Numbered from the stretch's first letter, positions 7,882 to 16,819 are shown. The stretch: 64,000 nucleotides of DNA from an uncultured delta proteobacterium (GCA_900079685.1 LT599018.1:1634970-1698969); one strand, 5' to 3'. Translations and numbers: made by a program. The notes: a model not told the origin generated them from the sequence alone.

Positions 7882-8928
7882 ATGAAAGCAGTCGTCAAGC
7901 AGGTCCCCGAGCATGGAGCGGTTCACGTCGTATCCGTGAGCCAGCCGTCGCCGCCCGCCGGGGACGAGGTTCTGGTCCGCATCCACAGCGCGGCCCTGTG
8001 CGGCAGCGATCTTCACGCGTTTGAATACATCCCTTCGTACCATTCGTTTCTCAAAATCCCGGTGGTTCTCGGGCATGAAGGCAGCGGCACGGTTGCCGCC
8101 GTCGGCCCGGAAGTGACGGCCTTCGCCCCGGGCGACCGGGTCATGAGCGAAGCGCACCTGTATTGCGGCACCTGCCCCATCTGCCGCCGGGGCAATACAA
8201 CCCTGTGCGAAAACAAGCTCGTCCTCGGCATTACGACGGACGGGGTCATGCGCGAATACGCTCTGATCCGGGAAAAATATCTGCACGCCGTCCCGGACGG
8301 CCTCTCCTTCGCCGAAGCCGCGGCGGCCCAGGCCGTGTCCGTCAGCGTTCACGGCGTGCTCGGCCGGGTGACCATCAAACCCGGCGACGTGGCGCTGGTT
8401 TCCGGGCCCGGCATTATCGGCCTTGCCGCCGCCCAGCTTGCCCGGCAATGCGGCGCGGCGGTCACCATTACCGGCACCGATGCGGACGAAGCCATCCGCA
8501 TGCCCGTTGCCAGGGCCATGGATTTTGACGCCGTCAACTGCGAGAGGGAAAACGTTATCGATTATTGCATGGCCCGCTATGGCCGCAAGGCCGATATCGT
8601 TCTGGAATGTTCCGGGTCGTCAAGCGCCCTCGTTTCGGCTGTCGATGCGGTCCGCCAGGGCGGGACCATCCTGCTGCTCGGCGTCCCGCAACGGGACGTC
8701 ACCTTCCCCCTGGCGCGGATGATCCGGGCCGAGGTCAACCTGATCTCCTCCTACGGGTCTTCCTGGGAAGACTACGAAAAAACGCTCGCCCTGCTTGCAA
8801 ACGGCTCTTTGAGCATTATGCCGCTGCTGGCGCCGTACCCCGTGAAGGACGCGGAAAAAGCCTTCCATGACGGCATTGAAAAAACCGTGGTCAAACCGGT
8901 TTTGCAGTTTGTTCCCGATGCCGGCTAG
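7882..8928 (+). CDS. zinc-dependent alcohol (polyol-type) dehydrogenase
   Basis: A 348-residue MDR-superfamily dehydrogenase of the sorbitol/threonine/butanediol dehydrogenase type. The catalytic zinc ligands lie in ALCGSDLHAFE and LGHEGSG. The structural zinc site is the four-cysteine stretch CGTCPICRRGNTTLC. The NAD-binding fold follows (SGPGIIGLAAAQLARQCGA). It should oxidise a secondary alcohol or polyol. The start at 7882 has CAGGAG upstream; longer frames begin before the sigma-54 leader and are not used. It is first in an operon with the TAXI binding protein and TRAP permease, so its substrate is probably the imported compound or a close derivative. Confidence 0.87.
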   Translation: MKAVVKQVPEHGAVHVVSVSQPSPPAGDEVLVRIHSAALCGSDLHAFEYIPSYHSFLKIPVVLGHEGSGTVAAVGPEVTAFAPGDRVMSEAHLYCGTCPICRRGNTTLCENKLVLGITTDGVMREYALIREKYLHAVPDGLSFAEAAAAQAVSVSVHGVLGRVTIKPGDVALVSGPGIIGLAAAQLARQCGAAVTITGTDADEAIRMPVARAMDFDAVNCERENVIDYCMARYGRKADIVLECSGSSSALVSAVDAVRQGGTILLLGVPQRDVTFPLARMIRAEVNLISSYGSSWEDYEKTLALLANGSLSIMPLLAPYPVKDAEKAFHDGIEKTVVKPVLQFVPDAG

Positions 8929-9006
8929 GCATCGGCCCCCTTATGTGAAACAGGCGGCGACCAGCCGCGACCCAAACGAGATGGCGCTGCCATCAGGAGG
9001 AACCGC

Positions 9007-9966
9007 ATGAAATGTTTGAGCAAGAAACTGGTATCCCTGGCGATCGCGTGCGCTCTGGCCGTCTCCCTCGCAGGAGCCGCCCAGGCGGCCACCCGGACTG
9101 CCTTCGGCACCGGCAACAGCGGCGGGGTGTTCTACATCCTCGGCGCGGGCATGGCGGACTTGATCAACAAAAACTCCAAGGAACTGGAACTGACCGCGCA
9201 GAGCACCTCCGGCACCACGGAAAACTTGAACCTCGTGAACGCCAATGAAATCGGCTTCGGGTTCACCGTGTATGACACTGCCTATTTCGCCTATACCGGC
9301 GGGCGGGAATATGAAGGAAAGCGCAAGCTTGAAAACCTGCGCCTGGTCATGATGGGCCACGTCGGCCACCATCAGACCGTGGTGTTCGCCGATTCCCCTT
9401 ACAAATCCATGGCGGATCTGAAAGGAGAAACCATCCCGACTTCTCCCGGCGTCGCGGCCTTTTTGCTGGACCAGGCATCCTGGAAGCCCTGGGGCATTGA
9501 CGTCGTCAAGGGCAAATCCCCCATCCTGTCATACAGCGAACAGACAACGGCCATGAAAGACGGCACCATCAAGGTGGCCAACTACAACATGGCGTATCCC
9601 GCCAGCACCATCATGGACCTTGCGACCACCAAACCCATCCGCATCCTCTCCCAGACCGAGGAAACCATGGCCGCCATCCTGAAGGAGCACCCGTACTGGC
9701 TGCGCAGCGTTGTCCCGGCGAACACCTATTCCGGCCAGACCGAAGACGCCGTCAACATCGGGTTCCCCTACGCCATCGTGTGCAGCAAGGACATGCCCGA
9801 CGCGGCCGTGCGTGACTTTTTGCGCGTCTGTTTTGCGAACGACCTCAGCGCCATCCATCCCGACGGCCGCTACTACAGCAAGGACAACAAGAACTACACG
9901 GCCAAGCCCCTCGTGCCGTACCATCCCGCGGCTGAAGCGTTCCTGAAGGAACAGGGACTGTTTTAG
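9007..9966 (+). CDS. TAXI-family TRAP transporter solute-binding protein
   Basis: A 319-residue periplasmic binding protein with a cleavable signal peptide (residues 1-27, ending AGAAQAA). Mature features are FGTGNSGGVFYILGAGMADLI and STSGTTENLNLV, characteristic of the TAXI class, which works with fused DctQM permeases rather than DctP partners. The ATG at 9007 follows an AGGAGG site. The next gene (88-base gap) encodes the matching fused permease. TAXI proteins bind glutamate, 2-oxo acids and other carboxylates, so the ligand cannot be named. Confidence 0.88.
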   Translation: MKCLSKKLVSLAIACALAVSLAGAAQAATRTAFGTGNSGGVFYILGAGMADLINKNSKELELTAQSTSGTTENLNLVNANEIGFGFTVYDTAYFAYTGGREYEGKRKLENLRLVMMGHVGHHQTVVFADSPYKSMADLKGETIPTSPGVAAFLLDQASWKPWGIDVVKGKSPILSYSEQTTAMKDGTIKVANYNMAYPASTIMDLATTKPIRILSQTEETMAAILKEHPYWLRSVVPANTYSGQTEDAVNIGFPYAIVCSKDMPDAAVRDFLRVCFANDLSAIHPDGRYYSKDNKNYTAKPLVPYHPAAEAFLKEQGLF

Positions 9967-10054
9967 GATCATGCCATAAGGGCGCCGCAACGCGCCGATT
10001 GCCCGCCCGGCGGCCGTGCATACCGGCCGCCGGGACCACCGGGAGGAGAGTATA

Positions 10055-11944
10055 ATGCAACCAAAAGATACCGCGCTGCAATGGACGGTCAAGGGCATCG
10101 CCATCATCTTTGCCTTGTTTTCCATAACCATCGCCCTTGTTCCCTATGACGCGCTTTCCGCAAGAAGCTCGCACCTCCTGTTTGCGCTGGTGCTCACCTT
10201 CCTCAGTGCGGGCATATTGAAAAACAAAAGCCGCAACCTCCTGGCGACGGTTTTCTATATAACCCTGGCCGTTCTCGCCGCCGCATGCTGCGCGTATATC
10301 ATCATGAACGCGTACGACCTCCAGCAGGAGCGGCTGGGCGTGTACACCATGGAGGACCGCTACGCGGGCGGGATCTTGATCCTGCTGATTATCATCGCCA
10401 CCTGGCGGACCTTCGGCCTGGTCATGACGCTCATCGTGTTCTCGTTCATGGCCTATCTTTTCTTCGGGCAGCATCTGCCCTCGGCCATCGGGCATCCGGG
10501 CATATCCCTTAACCGCATCATCGGCAACCTGGGCCTTTCCACGGAAGGGGTTTTCGGCTCCCCCATCGGGGCTTCCACCTCGGTCATCAGCGCCTTCATC
10601 ATTTTTGCCGCCTTCCTTGAGGTTTCCGGCGCGGCCAACCTCTTCATGAGCCTGTCCATGGCCCTTTTCGGCCGGTTTTCCGGCGGCGCGGCCAAAGTCG
10701 CGGTTGTGGCCAGCTCCCTTTTCGGCGCCATCTCCGGTTCCGCCGCGGCCAACGTGGCGGGAACCGGCATGATAACCATCCCGCTCATGAAAAAATCCGG
10801 TTTCTCTCCCCGCATGGCGGGCGCGGTTGAAGCCACCGCCTCCAGCGGCGGGCAGATCATGCCCCCCATCATGGGCGCGGCCGCCTTCATCATGGCGGAA
10901 GTGTTGAGCGTGCCGTACACCACGGTCATGGTGGCGGCCATTGTTCCGGCCATCATTTACTACGTGGCCATTTTCTTCGGCGTGGATCTCTACAGCCGCA
11001 AACACGGCATCAAGGGCGTCGCCTACGAGGGCCCCGGCGGCCGGGAAATGCTCCTCAAGCAGGGGCACATGCTCCTGCCCCTCGTCATCCTGATTGTCCT
11101 GATCGCGGCGTTCAGCACCTCCCCCCAGTATGCGGCGCTCTGGGGCACCCTTTCCATCGTGGTGGTCTCCTGGGTCCGCAAGGAAACCCGCTTCGGCTTC
11201 AAAAAACTTATCGACAGTCTGTACCAGGGGGCCATGGGCGTGTTGTCCATCTCGGTCATTTGCGCCGCCTCCGGCCTCATTATCGGCATTTTCACGGTCA
11301 CGGGCATCGGGCTGAAGCTGTCGAGCGCCATTATCAGCTTCGCGGGCGGCAGCCTTCTGGCGCTGCTGGTCCTGGCCATGATCGCCTCCCTCATTCTGGG
11401 CATGGGCGTGCCGACCGTCGCGGCCTACCTCATCCTGGCCATTCTGGTGGCTCCGGCCGTCACGGGCTTCGGCGTACTGCCCATCGCGGCGCACATGTTC
11501 GTGTTCTATTTCGGCATTATCTCGGCCATTACGCCGCCGGTAGCGCTTGCCGCCTACGTGGCCGCCGGAATAGCGGACGACAAGCCCATGCAGGTAGGGG
11601 TGGAAGCCTGCCTCCTGGCGCTGCCCGCCTTCCTGCTGCCGTATATTTTCGTCTACCACCCCGGCCTCCTGATGGTCGGCACCTGGACGGAAATAGTGCC
11701 CGTGGTCATCTCCAGCATCGTGGGTTCGTTCCTCTGCGCCGTGGCGGTGCAGGGCTATATGTTCACCCGCATCAGGCCCTGGGAACGGTTGCTGATCTTC
11801 GGCTGCTCCCTGTGCGCCCTGACCCCCGAACCCATTACGGACGTTATCGGCCTGGGCGGGGCGGGCGTCCTTCTTTTCATCTTCTACTCGCGGGCCAAGC
11901 GGGAAAAGGCGGCCATCGCCGACACAGCCGGAGCGGCGGCCTGA
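10055..11944 (+). CDS. TRAP transporter fused permease (4TM/12TM, DctQM type)
   Basis: A 629-residue integral membrane protein. The first part, to about residue 130, has four hydrophobic segments that correspond to DctQ. The remainder carries the DctM repeat signatures, including GAISGSAAANVAGTGMITIP and GMGVPTVAAYLILAILVAP, and ends with further membrane segments. It uses the sodium or proton gradient to import the ligand delivered by the TAXI protein. The ATG at 10055 has GGGAGGAG seven bases upstream; an in-frame earlier start at 10016 lacks a site. The operon ends at the hairpin at 11963-12008. Confidence 0.9.
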   Translation: MQPKDTALQWTVKGIAIIFALFSITIALVPYDALSARSSHLLFALVLTFLSAGILKNKSRNLLATVFYITLAVLAAACCAYIIMNAYDLQQERLGVYTMEDRYAGGILILLIIIATWRTFGLVMTLIVFSFMAYLFFGQHLPSAIGHPGISLNRIIGNLGLSTEGVFGSPIGASTSVISAFIIFAAFLEVSGAANLFMSLSMALFGRFSGGAAKVAVVASSLFGAISGSAAANVAGTGMITIPLMKKSGFSPRMAGAVEATASSGGQIMPPIMGAAAFIMAEVLSVPYTTVMVAAIVPAIIYYVAIFFGVDLYSRKHGIKGVAYEGPGGREMLLKQGHMLLPLVILIVLIAAFSTSPQYAALWGTLSIVVVSWVRKETRFGFKKLIDSLYQGAMGVLSISVICAASGLIIGIFTVTGIGLKLSSAIISFAGGSLLALLVLAMIASLILGMGVPTVAAYLILAILVAPAVTGFGVLPIAAHMFVFYFGIISAITPPVALAAYVAAGIADDKPMQVGVEACLLALPAFLLPYIFVYHPGLLMVGTWTEIVPVVISSIVGSFLCAVAVQGYMFTRIRPWERLLIFGCSLCALTPEPITDVIGLGGAGVLLFIFYSRAKREKAAIADTAGAAA

Positions 11945-11962
11945 CACACCCTTCCCCCGCCT

Positions 11963-12008
11963 GAAAACGAACAAACCCGGGTATTGGTATCCGGGTTTGT
12001 TCGTTTTC
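11963..12008 (+). terminator. rho-independent terminator after the TRAP operon
   Basis: A perfect 18-bp stem (11963-11980 with 11991-12008) closes a 10-base loop. The right arm contains a TTTT run but only CCC follows it. Confidence 0.8.
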
Positions 12009-12019
12009 CCCGCCGAAGC

Positions 12020-12048
12020 TTGACCTGGTTCTTTTCTCGCAGTAAAGC
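12020..12048 (+). promoter_or_regulatory. possible sigma-70 promoter of azlCD
   Basis: TTGACC (12020-12025), a 17-base spacer and TAAAGC (12043-12048) lie directly after the preceding terminator and 43 bases before the azlC start. The -10 box is a poor match. Confidence 0.35.
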
Positions 12049-12090
12049 GCAGGTGCGCCGCCCCACTGCGTGCGAAAAACGGAACATGCC

Positions 12091-12798
12091 ATGACCAATT
12101 TTTTACGCGGCGCGAAGCTCGCCATACCCATCGTTCTCGGTTATCTCCCCGTAGGCTTCGCCTTCGGGGTTCTGGCCGTGCAGGCGGGCATGGCGCCCCT
12201 GATCGCGGCCCTTATGTCCCTCGTCGTGTACGCCGGGTCCAGCCAACTCATCGCGGCCGGGCTGTTCGGGGCCGGAATCGGCCCGGCGGGCATCATTCTG
12301 ACGACCTTTATCGTCAATCTGCGCCACATGCTCATGTCCGCCGCCCTGACCCCGTTTTTGAAGCACTGGGGCAGGCCGCTCCAGGCCTGGTTCGCCTTTG
12401 AGTTGACGGACGAAAGTTTTGCCGCCAACCTGGGGCATTTTTACGCGTCCAAAACCGTGAATACCGGCGAGGCCCTCGGCCTCAACGCCTTCGCCCATGC
12501 CGGGTGGTTCGCGGGGAGCGTCGTGGGCGTATTGTTCGATTCCGCCATCGGCGACATCAAACCGCTGGGCCTGGATTTCGCCCTTCCGGCCATGTTCATC
12601 GCCCTGATCCTGCCGCACCTGGCCGTGCCGCGCCGCCTCCTGGCCGTTATTTCCGGCGCGTTTTTATCCCTGGCCTTCGCCCTGGCCGGGGCCGGGCAAT
12701 GGAACGTGGTGCTCGCCACCCTCTGCGCCGCCACCCTCGCCGCGTTCATGCCCGCCCCCGGGCGCGGCGCCGCAAAGGAGGATTCGCCCCGTGCATAA
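12091..12798 (+). CDS. azlC: AzlC-family branched-chain amino acid exporter, large subunit
   Basis: A 235-residue inner-membrane protein with about seven hydrophobic segments. YLPVGFAFGVLAVQAGM, VYAGSSQLIAAGLF and NLRHMLMSAALTPFL are AzlC hallmarks. With AzlD it forms the two-component LIV-E exporter for branched-chain amino acids and analogues. The ATG at 12091 is chosen; a GTG at 12070 is in frame but has no ribosome-binding site. Its 3' end overlaps azlD by 8 bases. Confidence 0.9.
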   Translation: MTNFLRGAKLAIPIVLGYLPVGFAFGVLAVQAGMAPLIAALMSLVVYAGSSQLIAAGLFGAGIGPAGIILTTFIVNLRHMLMSAALTPFLKHWGRPLQAWFAFELTDESFAANLGHFYASKTVNTGEALGLNAFAHAGWFAGSVVGVLFDSAIGDIKPLGLDFALPAMFIALILPHLAVPRRLLAVISGAFLSLAFALAGAGQWNVVLATLCAATLAAFMPAPGRGAAKEDSPRA

Positions 12799-13138
12799 CC
12801 TCCTGCCCATGGACCAGCTCCTGCTCATCCTCGGCATGGCCGCGGTGACGTATCTCCCCCGCGTGCTGCCGCTCTGGCTGCTTTCCTCCAAAAGCCTGCA
12901 CCCGGCCTTCATGCGCTGGCTGGAAATGGTGCCGCCGGCGGTGCTCGCAGCGCTCCTCGCGCCGGCGCTCTTCCTGCAAAAGGACGCCACCGGCGCGGAA
13001 AGCCTTTTTATCAGCCGGGACAACCTCTTTCTGCTCGCGGCCGTGCCCGCGTTTCTCGTGGCCTGGAAGACAAAGAGCTTTTTCGGCACCGTGGCCGCGG
13101 GCATGGCCGCGGTCGCGGCGTTGCGGTGGTTTATGTAG
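12791..13138 (+). CDS. azlD: AzlD-family branched-chain amino acid exporter, small subunit
   Basis: A 115-residue membrane protein with about four hydrophobic helices and the AzlD pattern AVTYLPRVLPLWLLS followed by FMRWLEMVPPAVLAALLAPALF. The start is a GTG at 12791, eight bases after GGAGG inside the end of azlC; ATG at 12809 is a less well placed alternative. Overlap with azlC implies coupled translation and equal expression of the two subunits. A long terminator follows. Confidence 0.88.
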   Translation: MHNLLPMDQLLLILGMAAVTYLPRVLPLWLLSSKSLHPAFMRWLEMVPPAVLAALLAPALFLQKDATGAESLFISRDNLFLLAAVPAFLVAWKTKSFFGTVAAGMAAVAALRWFM

Positions 13139-13153
13139 TGTGGGGAAATGATC

Positions 13154-13203
13154 CCGCCAGGTAAAGAGGCTCCCGCTTGCGCGGGAGCCTCTTTACCTGG
13201 CGG
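13154..13203. terminator. bidirectional hairpin terminator between azlD and cmk
   Basis: A perfect 23-bp stem (13154-13176 with 13181-13203) with a TTGC loop lies between two convergent genes and can serve both. Confidence 0.8.
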
Positions 13204-13217
13204 AAGAAGGATAGGCG

Positions 13218-13874
13218 CTATTTTTCAATCGTGTCGATGATCGCTTGAAACACCTGGTCGATATTGCGTTCCGAGGTATCAATAATCACCGCGTCATCAG
13301 CGGGCCGCAGGGGCGCGATAGGCCGGTTCCTGTCCTGCTCGTCGCGTTCCCTGATCTGCCGCGCGACCGTCGCAACGTCTTCGATGACGCCGTTCTCGGC
13401 CAGCTGCCCCACGCGGCGGCGCGCCCGGACCTCGGGCGACGCGTCCAGGAAAAACTTGTACGGCGCGCCGGGAAAAACGGCCGTGCCCATGTCCCGGCCC
13501 TCGGCCACCAGGGAATAGGCCTTGCCAAGCTCCTGCTGGGCCGTTTTCAGGTACGCGCGGACAGCGGGCAACACCGCGTAATCCGAAGCCAGCTTGCCCA
13601 CGGCTTCGGTCCGGATCTCCTGCCCGGCCACCACGCCGTTGCAGGCAAGGGTGGTCGCCGCGCCGGACCCGGCCAGGGAGAAAACGAGCGCGCCGAGCTT
13701 CTTTGCAAGGGCCTCTTCCGGCAAGGCCACATTTTCCGGGCCGAGGGTTTTGGCGATGATGCGGAACATGGCCCCGGTATCGAGGTAGGCGATGCCGCAA
13801 TGCTCGGCCACGCGCTTGGCGATGGTGGATTTGCCCACCCCCGCCGGGCCGTCCAGGGTTATGATGCGCCGCAC
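13218..13874 (-). CDS. cmk: cytidylate kinase
   Basis: A 218-residue kinase that phosphorylates CMP and dCMP. The P-loop is LDGPAGVGKSTIAKRVAE at residues 7-24, and AYLDTGAMFR and VAEGRDMGTAVFP are CMP-kinase signatures. RDEQDRNRPIAPL is the lid region. The start is a GTG at 13874, only 4 bases after the hisC stop and without a clear ribosome-binding site, so it is probably translated by coupling. Length matches the family (about 220-230). Confidence 0.93.
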   Translation of the reverse strand: MRRIITLDGPAGVGKSTIAKRVAEHCGIAYLDTGAMFRIIAKTLGPENVALPEEALAKKLGALVFSLAGSGAATTLACNGVVAGQEIRTEAVGKLASDYAVLPAVRAYLKTAQQELGKAYSLVAEGRDMGTAVFPGAPYKFFLDASPEVRARRRVGQLAENGVIEDVATVARQIRERDEQDRNRPIAPLRPADDAVIIDTSERNIDQVFQAIIDTIEK

Positions 13875-13878
13875 CGGC

Positions 13879-14994
13879 TTACACCAGCAGGCCCGCCAGA
13901 GCCGTGATGAAGAGTTTGTTTTCCCCGGGGTTGCCCACGTTCACCCGCAGGTATTCCGGCAAATTATAGCTTTTCAGCGGGCGGATGATGACCCCGCGCG
14001 TGAGCAGCGCTTCGAACACGTTGCGCGCGCTGTAGCCCCGGTTGGGCGGCAGGCTGAACATAAGAAAGTTGGATTGGGAGGGATGCACGCGGCAGCCCAG
14101 TTTTTCCAGCTCGTTCCGCAGCCAGGCACGGCCTTCGCGCACGACTTTCAACACCTCGGCGCGGAAGGCGGTATCGTCAATGGCGGCGATGGCGGCTTCT
14201 TCCGCCAGGATGTTCACGGAAAACGGCATGCGCACGCGGCGCATGTACCCGGCGATCTCGGCGGGCAAAATGCCGTACCCGACCCGGATGCCCGCAAGCC
14301 CGAAGCTTTTGGAAAACGTGCGCACTATGGCTATGTTGGCCGGGCGGTTTTCCATGAACAGGATGGAGGTCGCGGGTTCGTCATCCACAAAATCCATGTA
14401 GGCTTCATCCACCACCAGCAGCGTGTAGGGGGGGAGCTTGGCGGCAAAATCCAGCACGGCCCGGCGCGGCGCGCAATAGCCGGAAGGGTTGTCCGGCGTG
14501 GTCAGAAAAACGATGGCCGTTTTTTCGTCAACGGCGGCCAAAAGGCCGTCGAAGTCGAAGGAAAAATCTTCCTTCAGGGGCACCTGCCGCAATTCCACGC
14601 CCGCCAGGCGCGTCTGCAGCGGATAGATGCTGAAGCAGGGCTCGCAGGTTACGATATTGTGTTTCCCCGGCACGGCCTTGATGCGGATAAGAAGGTCAAT
14701 GGTCTCGTCCGAGCCGTTGCTGGGCACGATCTGCTCCACCGGGACCTTGTGGTGGCGGGCGATGGCCGCCGTCAGGCGCGGTTCCCCGGATTGCGGATAC
14801 CGGAAGGCGAAGCCCGCCGCCTTCTGGATGGCCTTGACGGCCATGGGCGAGGCTCCCAGGGGGTTTTCGTTGCTGGCCAGTTTGACGACCTGGGGCAGAC
14901 CGTACCGTTCCCGGATTTCATCAATGCTGAGGCCCGGAGAATAGGGAGTGAAGTCGTAAATCTCCGGCCGGACGTCGTTGGGGGAAAGCGTCAT
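13879..14994 (-). CDS. hisC: histidinol-phosphate aminotransferase
   Basis: A 371-residue fold-type I PLP aminotransferase. It contains KLASNENPLGASPMA near residue 40, DNPSGYCAPRRAV, VVDEAYMDF and the PLP-lysine segment TFSKSFGLAGIRVGYG. It converts imidazole-acetol phosphate and glutamate to histidinol phosphate in histidine synthesis; broader HisC enzymes also act on aromatic substrates. The ATG at 14994 has AAGGA upstream. It forms a two-gene operon with cmk. Confidence 0.92.
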   Translation of the reverse strand: MTLSPNDVRPEIYDFTPYSPGLSIDEIRERYGLPQVVKLASNENPLGASPMAVKAIQKAAGFAFRYPQSGEPRLTAAIARHHKVPVEQIVPSNGSDETIDLLIRIKAVPGKHNIVTCEPCFSIYPLQTRLAGVELRQVPLKEDFSFDFDGLLAAVDEKTAIVFLTTPDNPSGYCAPRRAVLDFAAKLPPYTLLVVDEAYMDFVDDEPATSILFMENRPANIAIVRTFSKSFGLAGIRVGYGILPAEIAGYMRRVRMPFSVNILAEEAAIAAIDDTAFRAEVLKVVREGRAWLRNELEKLGCRVHPSQSNFLMFSLPPNRGYSARNVFEALLTRGVIIRPLKSYNLPEYLRVNVGNPGENKLFITALAGLLV

Positions 14995-15102
14995 TGTGCA
15001 TCCTTGGGCTTGGGCGTTCTCAAAAAAGAGGAAAAAGCGTCTTTTATCAGAGTATGAACAGTATCACGGTGTTGCGCGCGCGGGCGCATCCTGCCGGGCG
15101 GG

Positions 15103-15141
15103 CAAAAAAGACGCCGCAATAAGCGGTAGCTCTTGCGGCGT
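15103..15141 (-). terminator. rho-independent terminator of the universal stress gene
   Basis: A 9-bp stem (15111-15119 with 15133-15141) is followed on the minus strand by CTTTTTT. It separates the stress-protein gene from hisC downstream. Confidence 0.8.
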
Positions 15142-15183
15142 GTATCTGTCCGGGCGCTCATTGTCAAGCGCCTAAAAAGCGCG

Positions 15184-15636
15184 CTATCCCTTGGGGCGGA
15201 TCGTCATAACCGGCATTGTGGCTGTTTTCACAACCTTTTCCGCCACGGAACCGAAGAGCATCCGGTCAATGCCCGTCCGGCCATGGGTGCCCATGATGAT
15301 GATGTCCATGCCGTTGGTGTTGGCGTACCCGATAATTTCCTGGGCGGCGTACCCGCTGAGGATCTTGCCTTCCACCTTGATCGAGGGATCCTTGAAGCAC
15401 TCGGCAATGAATTCGTCCATGGACTGCTCGGCGCCCGTGACGATTTCCCCCACGAAGTTTTCAATGGAACTCGGCGGCACGTGAAACCCCACGTACTGGC
15501 TCAGGGAGGGAGCCGTGTACAGGACGGTAATTTCCGCGTCAAACGCTTTGGCCATGGAAATGGCGTATTCAGCGACCATCTTGCTGTGTTCGGAAAGGTC
15601 CACTGCGCACAAAATCTTCTTGATATTATTCAGCAT
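15184..15636 (-). CDS. universal stress protein (UspA family)
   Basis: A 150-residue single-domain Usp. ILCAVDLSEHSKMVAEYAI opens the fold. IIIMGTHGRTGIDRMLFGSVAEKVV contains the GxxGx9GS nucleotide-binding pattern, so it is likely of the ATP-binding class. The ATG at 15636 follows AAGGAGG. It is monocistronic, with its own terminator. Its cellular partner cannot be read from sequence. Confidence 0.9.
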   Translation of the reverse strand: MLNNIKKILCAVDLSEHSKMVAEYAISMAKAFDAEITVLYTAPSLSQYVGFHVPPSSIENFVGEIVTGAEQSMDEFIAECFKDPSIKVEGKILSGYAAQEIIGYANTNGMDIIIMGTHGRTGIDRMLFGSVAEKVVKTATMPVMTIRPKG

Positions 15637-16033
15637 GGCGGCCTCCTTATGGCGAGAGATTCAAAACGGAGTGTATCCGCGCCAACCGTCTTTCCTGGAA
15701 CGCTTCCGGAAAAGACGGCACAGTCCTTTACGCAAGGATACAGTACCCCTTTTTCAGATGCAGCACAAGCGGGTGGCGCAAAAAATGCCGGTCTCCCGTC
15801 TCCGTCAGGAAACACAGGCCCCATAACCATGCCAGGGGGCCGCGTGGATGCCTATTATTTTGGGCATGTCTTTCAAAAAGATATCATATTATTTTGCAAC
15901 GTTAACGAGGATAGAAACCGACTGTTCCGCAAACCCGGCTGCCTTGCCGAGCCCCGGGGCGATAGGCAGATATTGCCGCCCGGAAAATATTATAGTTCAA
16001 TAAATTCAATATAGTATAATTTTCTAGACTTTT
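15637..16033. other. non-coding intergenic stretch upstream of two divergent genes
   Basis: No supported gene is visible. An 8-bp inverted repeat (15686-15693 with 15711-15718) may form a hairpin, and 15980-16025 is very AT-rich, as expected for promoter DNA. No clear sigma-70 promoter for the stress protein could be fixed. Confidence 0.5.
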
Positions 16034-16049
16034 TGGCAGGCTTATTGCT
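16034..16049 (+). promoter_or_regulatory. sigma-54 promoter of a small unknown gene
   Basis: TGGCAGGCTTATTGCT has TGGC at -24 and TTGCT at -12 in exact spacing. The predicted start near 16061 gives a leader of about 143 bases. Confidence 0.8.
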
Positions 16050-16203
16050 TCTGGTACAATCGAGTTGGAAATGGAGCGGTTTTTTCCGCTTCCATCCACG
16101 AAGGTCTTTGACCGGCATATACCCCTCGACAGGATGTCATGGGCGGTATATCAAAGACTTGGAAAGGAATGCGGATTTTTTCCCTTAACCCCTGGGGGGT
16201 GTT

Positions 16204-16698
16204 ATGAAAATACTGAATGAACAACTCCAAGCCCTGCAACAGCAAACCGAGGCGAAATCCAAAACGCAACGGGCGGACGGCACGTTCGACGCCCTGTTGT
16301 CCGAGGAACTCGGTGTAACTGCTGCGACAGGCCAGACAGTTCCCGGCCAGCCGGTTTCCACGGCTGCCGCGCTGTTCGGCCTGAACGGGATAAGCCCCGT
16401 CGGCTCCGTTGCGGCATCGCAGGATGATGCCGATGCCGCCCTCGCGGCCGTAGCCCAGTCCATTGACGCCATGCTCAGCGGCCTTGACGAGTACGCTGAG
16501 ACCCTGTCCTCCCCGCAAGGGGCAGACCTGCGCAAAGCCTACGGGATTTTGCAGGACATGGACAGCAACCTTGCCGCGCTGCGCGAACGTTCGCCGGACC
16601 TCGCCCAGCGCCACGGAGGCATGGCCGCCATGCTCGATGAGATAGCCGTCATCGCCAGAGCGGAAACCGTCAAGATGAACAGGGGCGACTACCTGTAA
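16204..16698 (+). CDS. unknown protein under sigma-54 control
   Basis: A 164-residue protein I do not recognise. It has no signal peptide or membrane segment. Residues 1-22 are Gln-rich and probably coiled-coil (LNEQLQALQQQTEAKSKTQ), followed by FDALLSEELG. The C-terminal half (LSGLDEYAETLSS to MDSNLAALRERSPDLAQ) is helical. The ATG at 16204 has a GGGGG stretch upstream. In Desulfovibrio-type bacteria sigma-54 drives many flagellar genes, so a motility or surface role is possible but unsupported by homology. It is monocistronic, ending at the hairpin at 16719. Confidence 0.75.
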   Translation: MKILNEQLQALQQQTEAKSKTQRADGTFDALLSEELGVTAATGQTVPGQPVSTAAALFGLNGISPVGSVAASQDDADAALAAVAQSIDAMLSGLDEYAETLSSPQGADLRKAYGILQDMDSNLAALRERSPDLAQRHGGMAAMLDEIAVIARAETVKMNRGDYL

Positions 16699-16718
16699 CG
16701 CAGGACAGCCTGAACACG

Positions 16719-16756
16719 ATGAATCCCGCCGCCGGGTGACCGGCGGCGGGATTCAT
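16719..16756. terminator. hairpin terminator between convergent genes
   Basis: A perfect 17-bp stem (16719-16735 with 16740-16756) and GTGA loop, followed by GTTT on the plus strand. Confidence 0.75.
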
Positions 16757-16819
16757 GTTTGGCGGCATCCCGGCGAAATTCACAAAGGCACGGACTCTTG
16801 AGGCCGCGTTGCGCCGCCA

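Noticed and set aside
9845-11974. A 709-codon minus-strand open frame opposite the TRAP permease
   Set aside because: Antisense to a well-supported membrane protein; the translation is charged and repetitive, matching no family.
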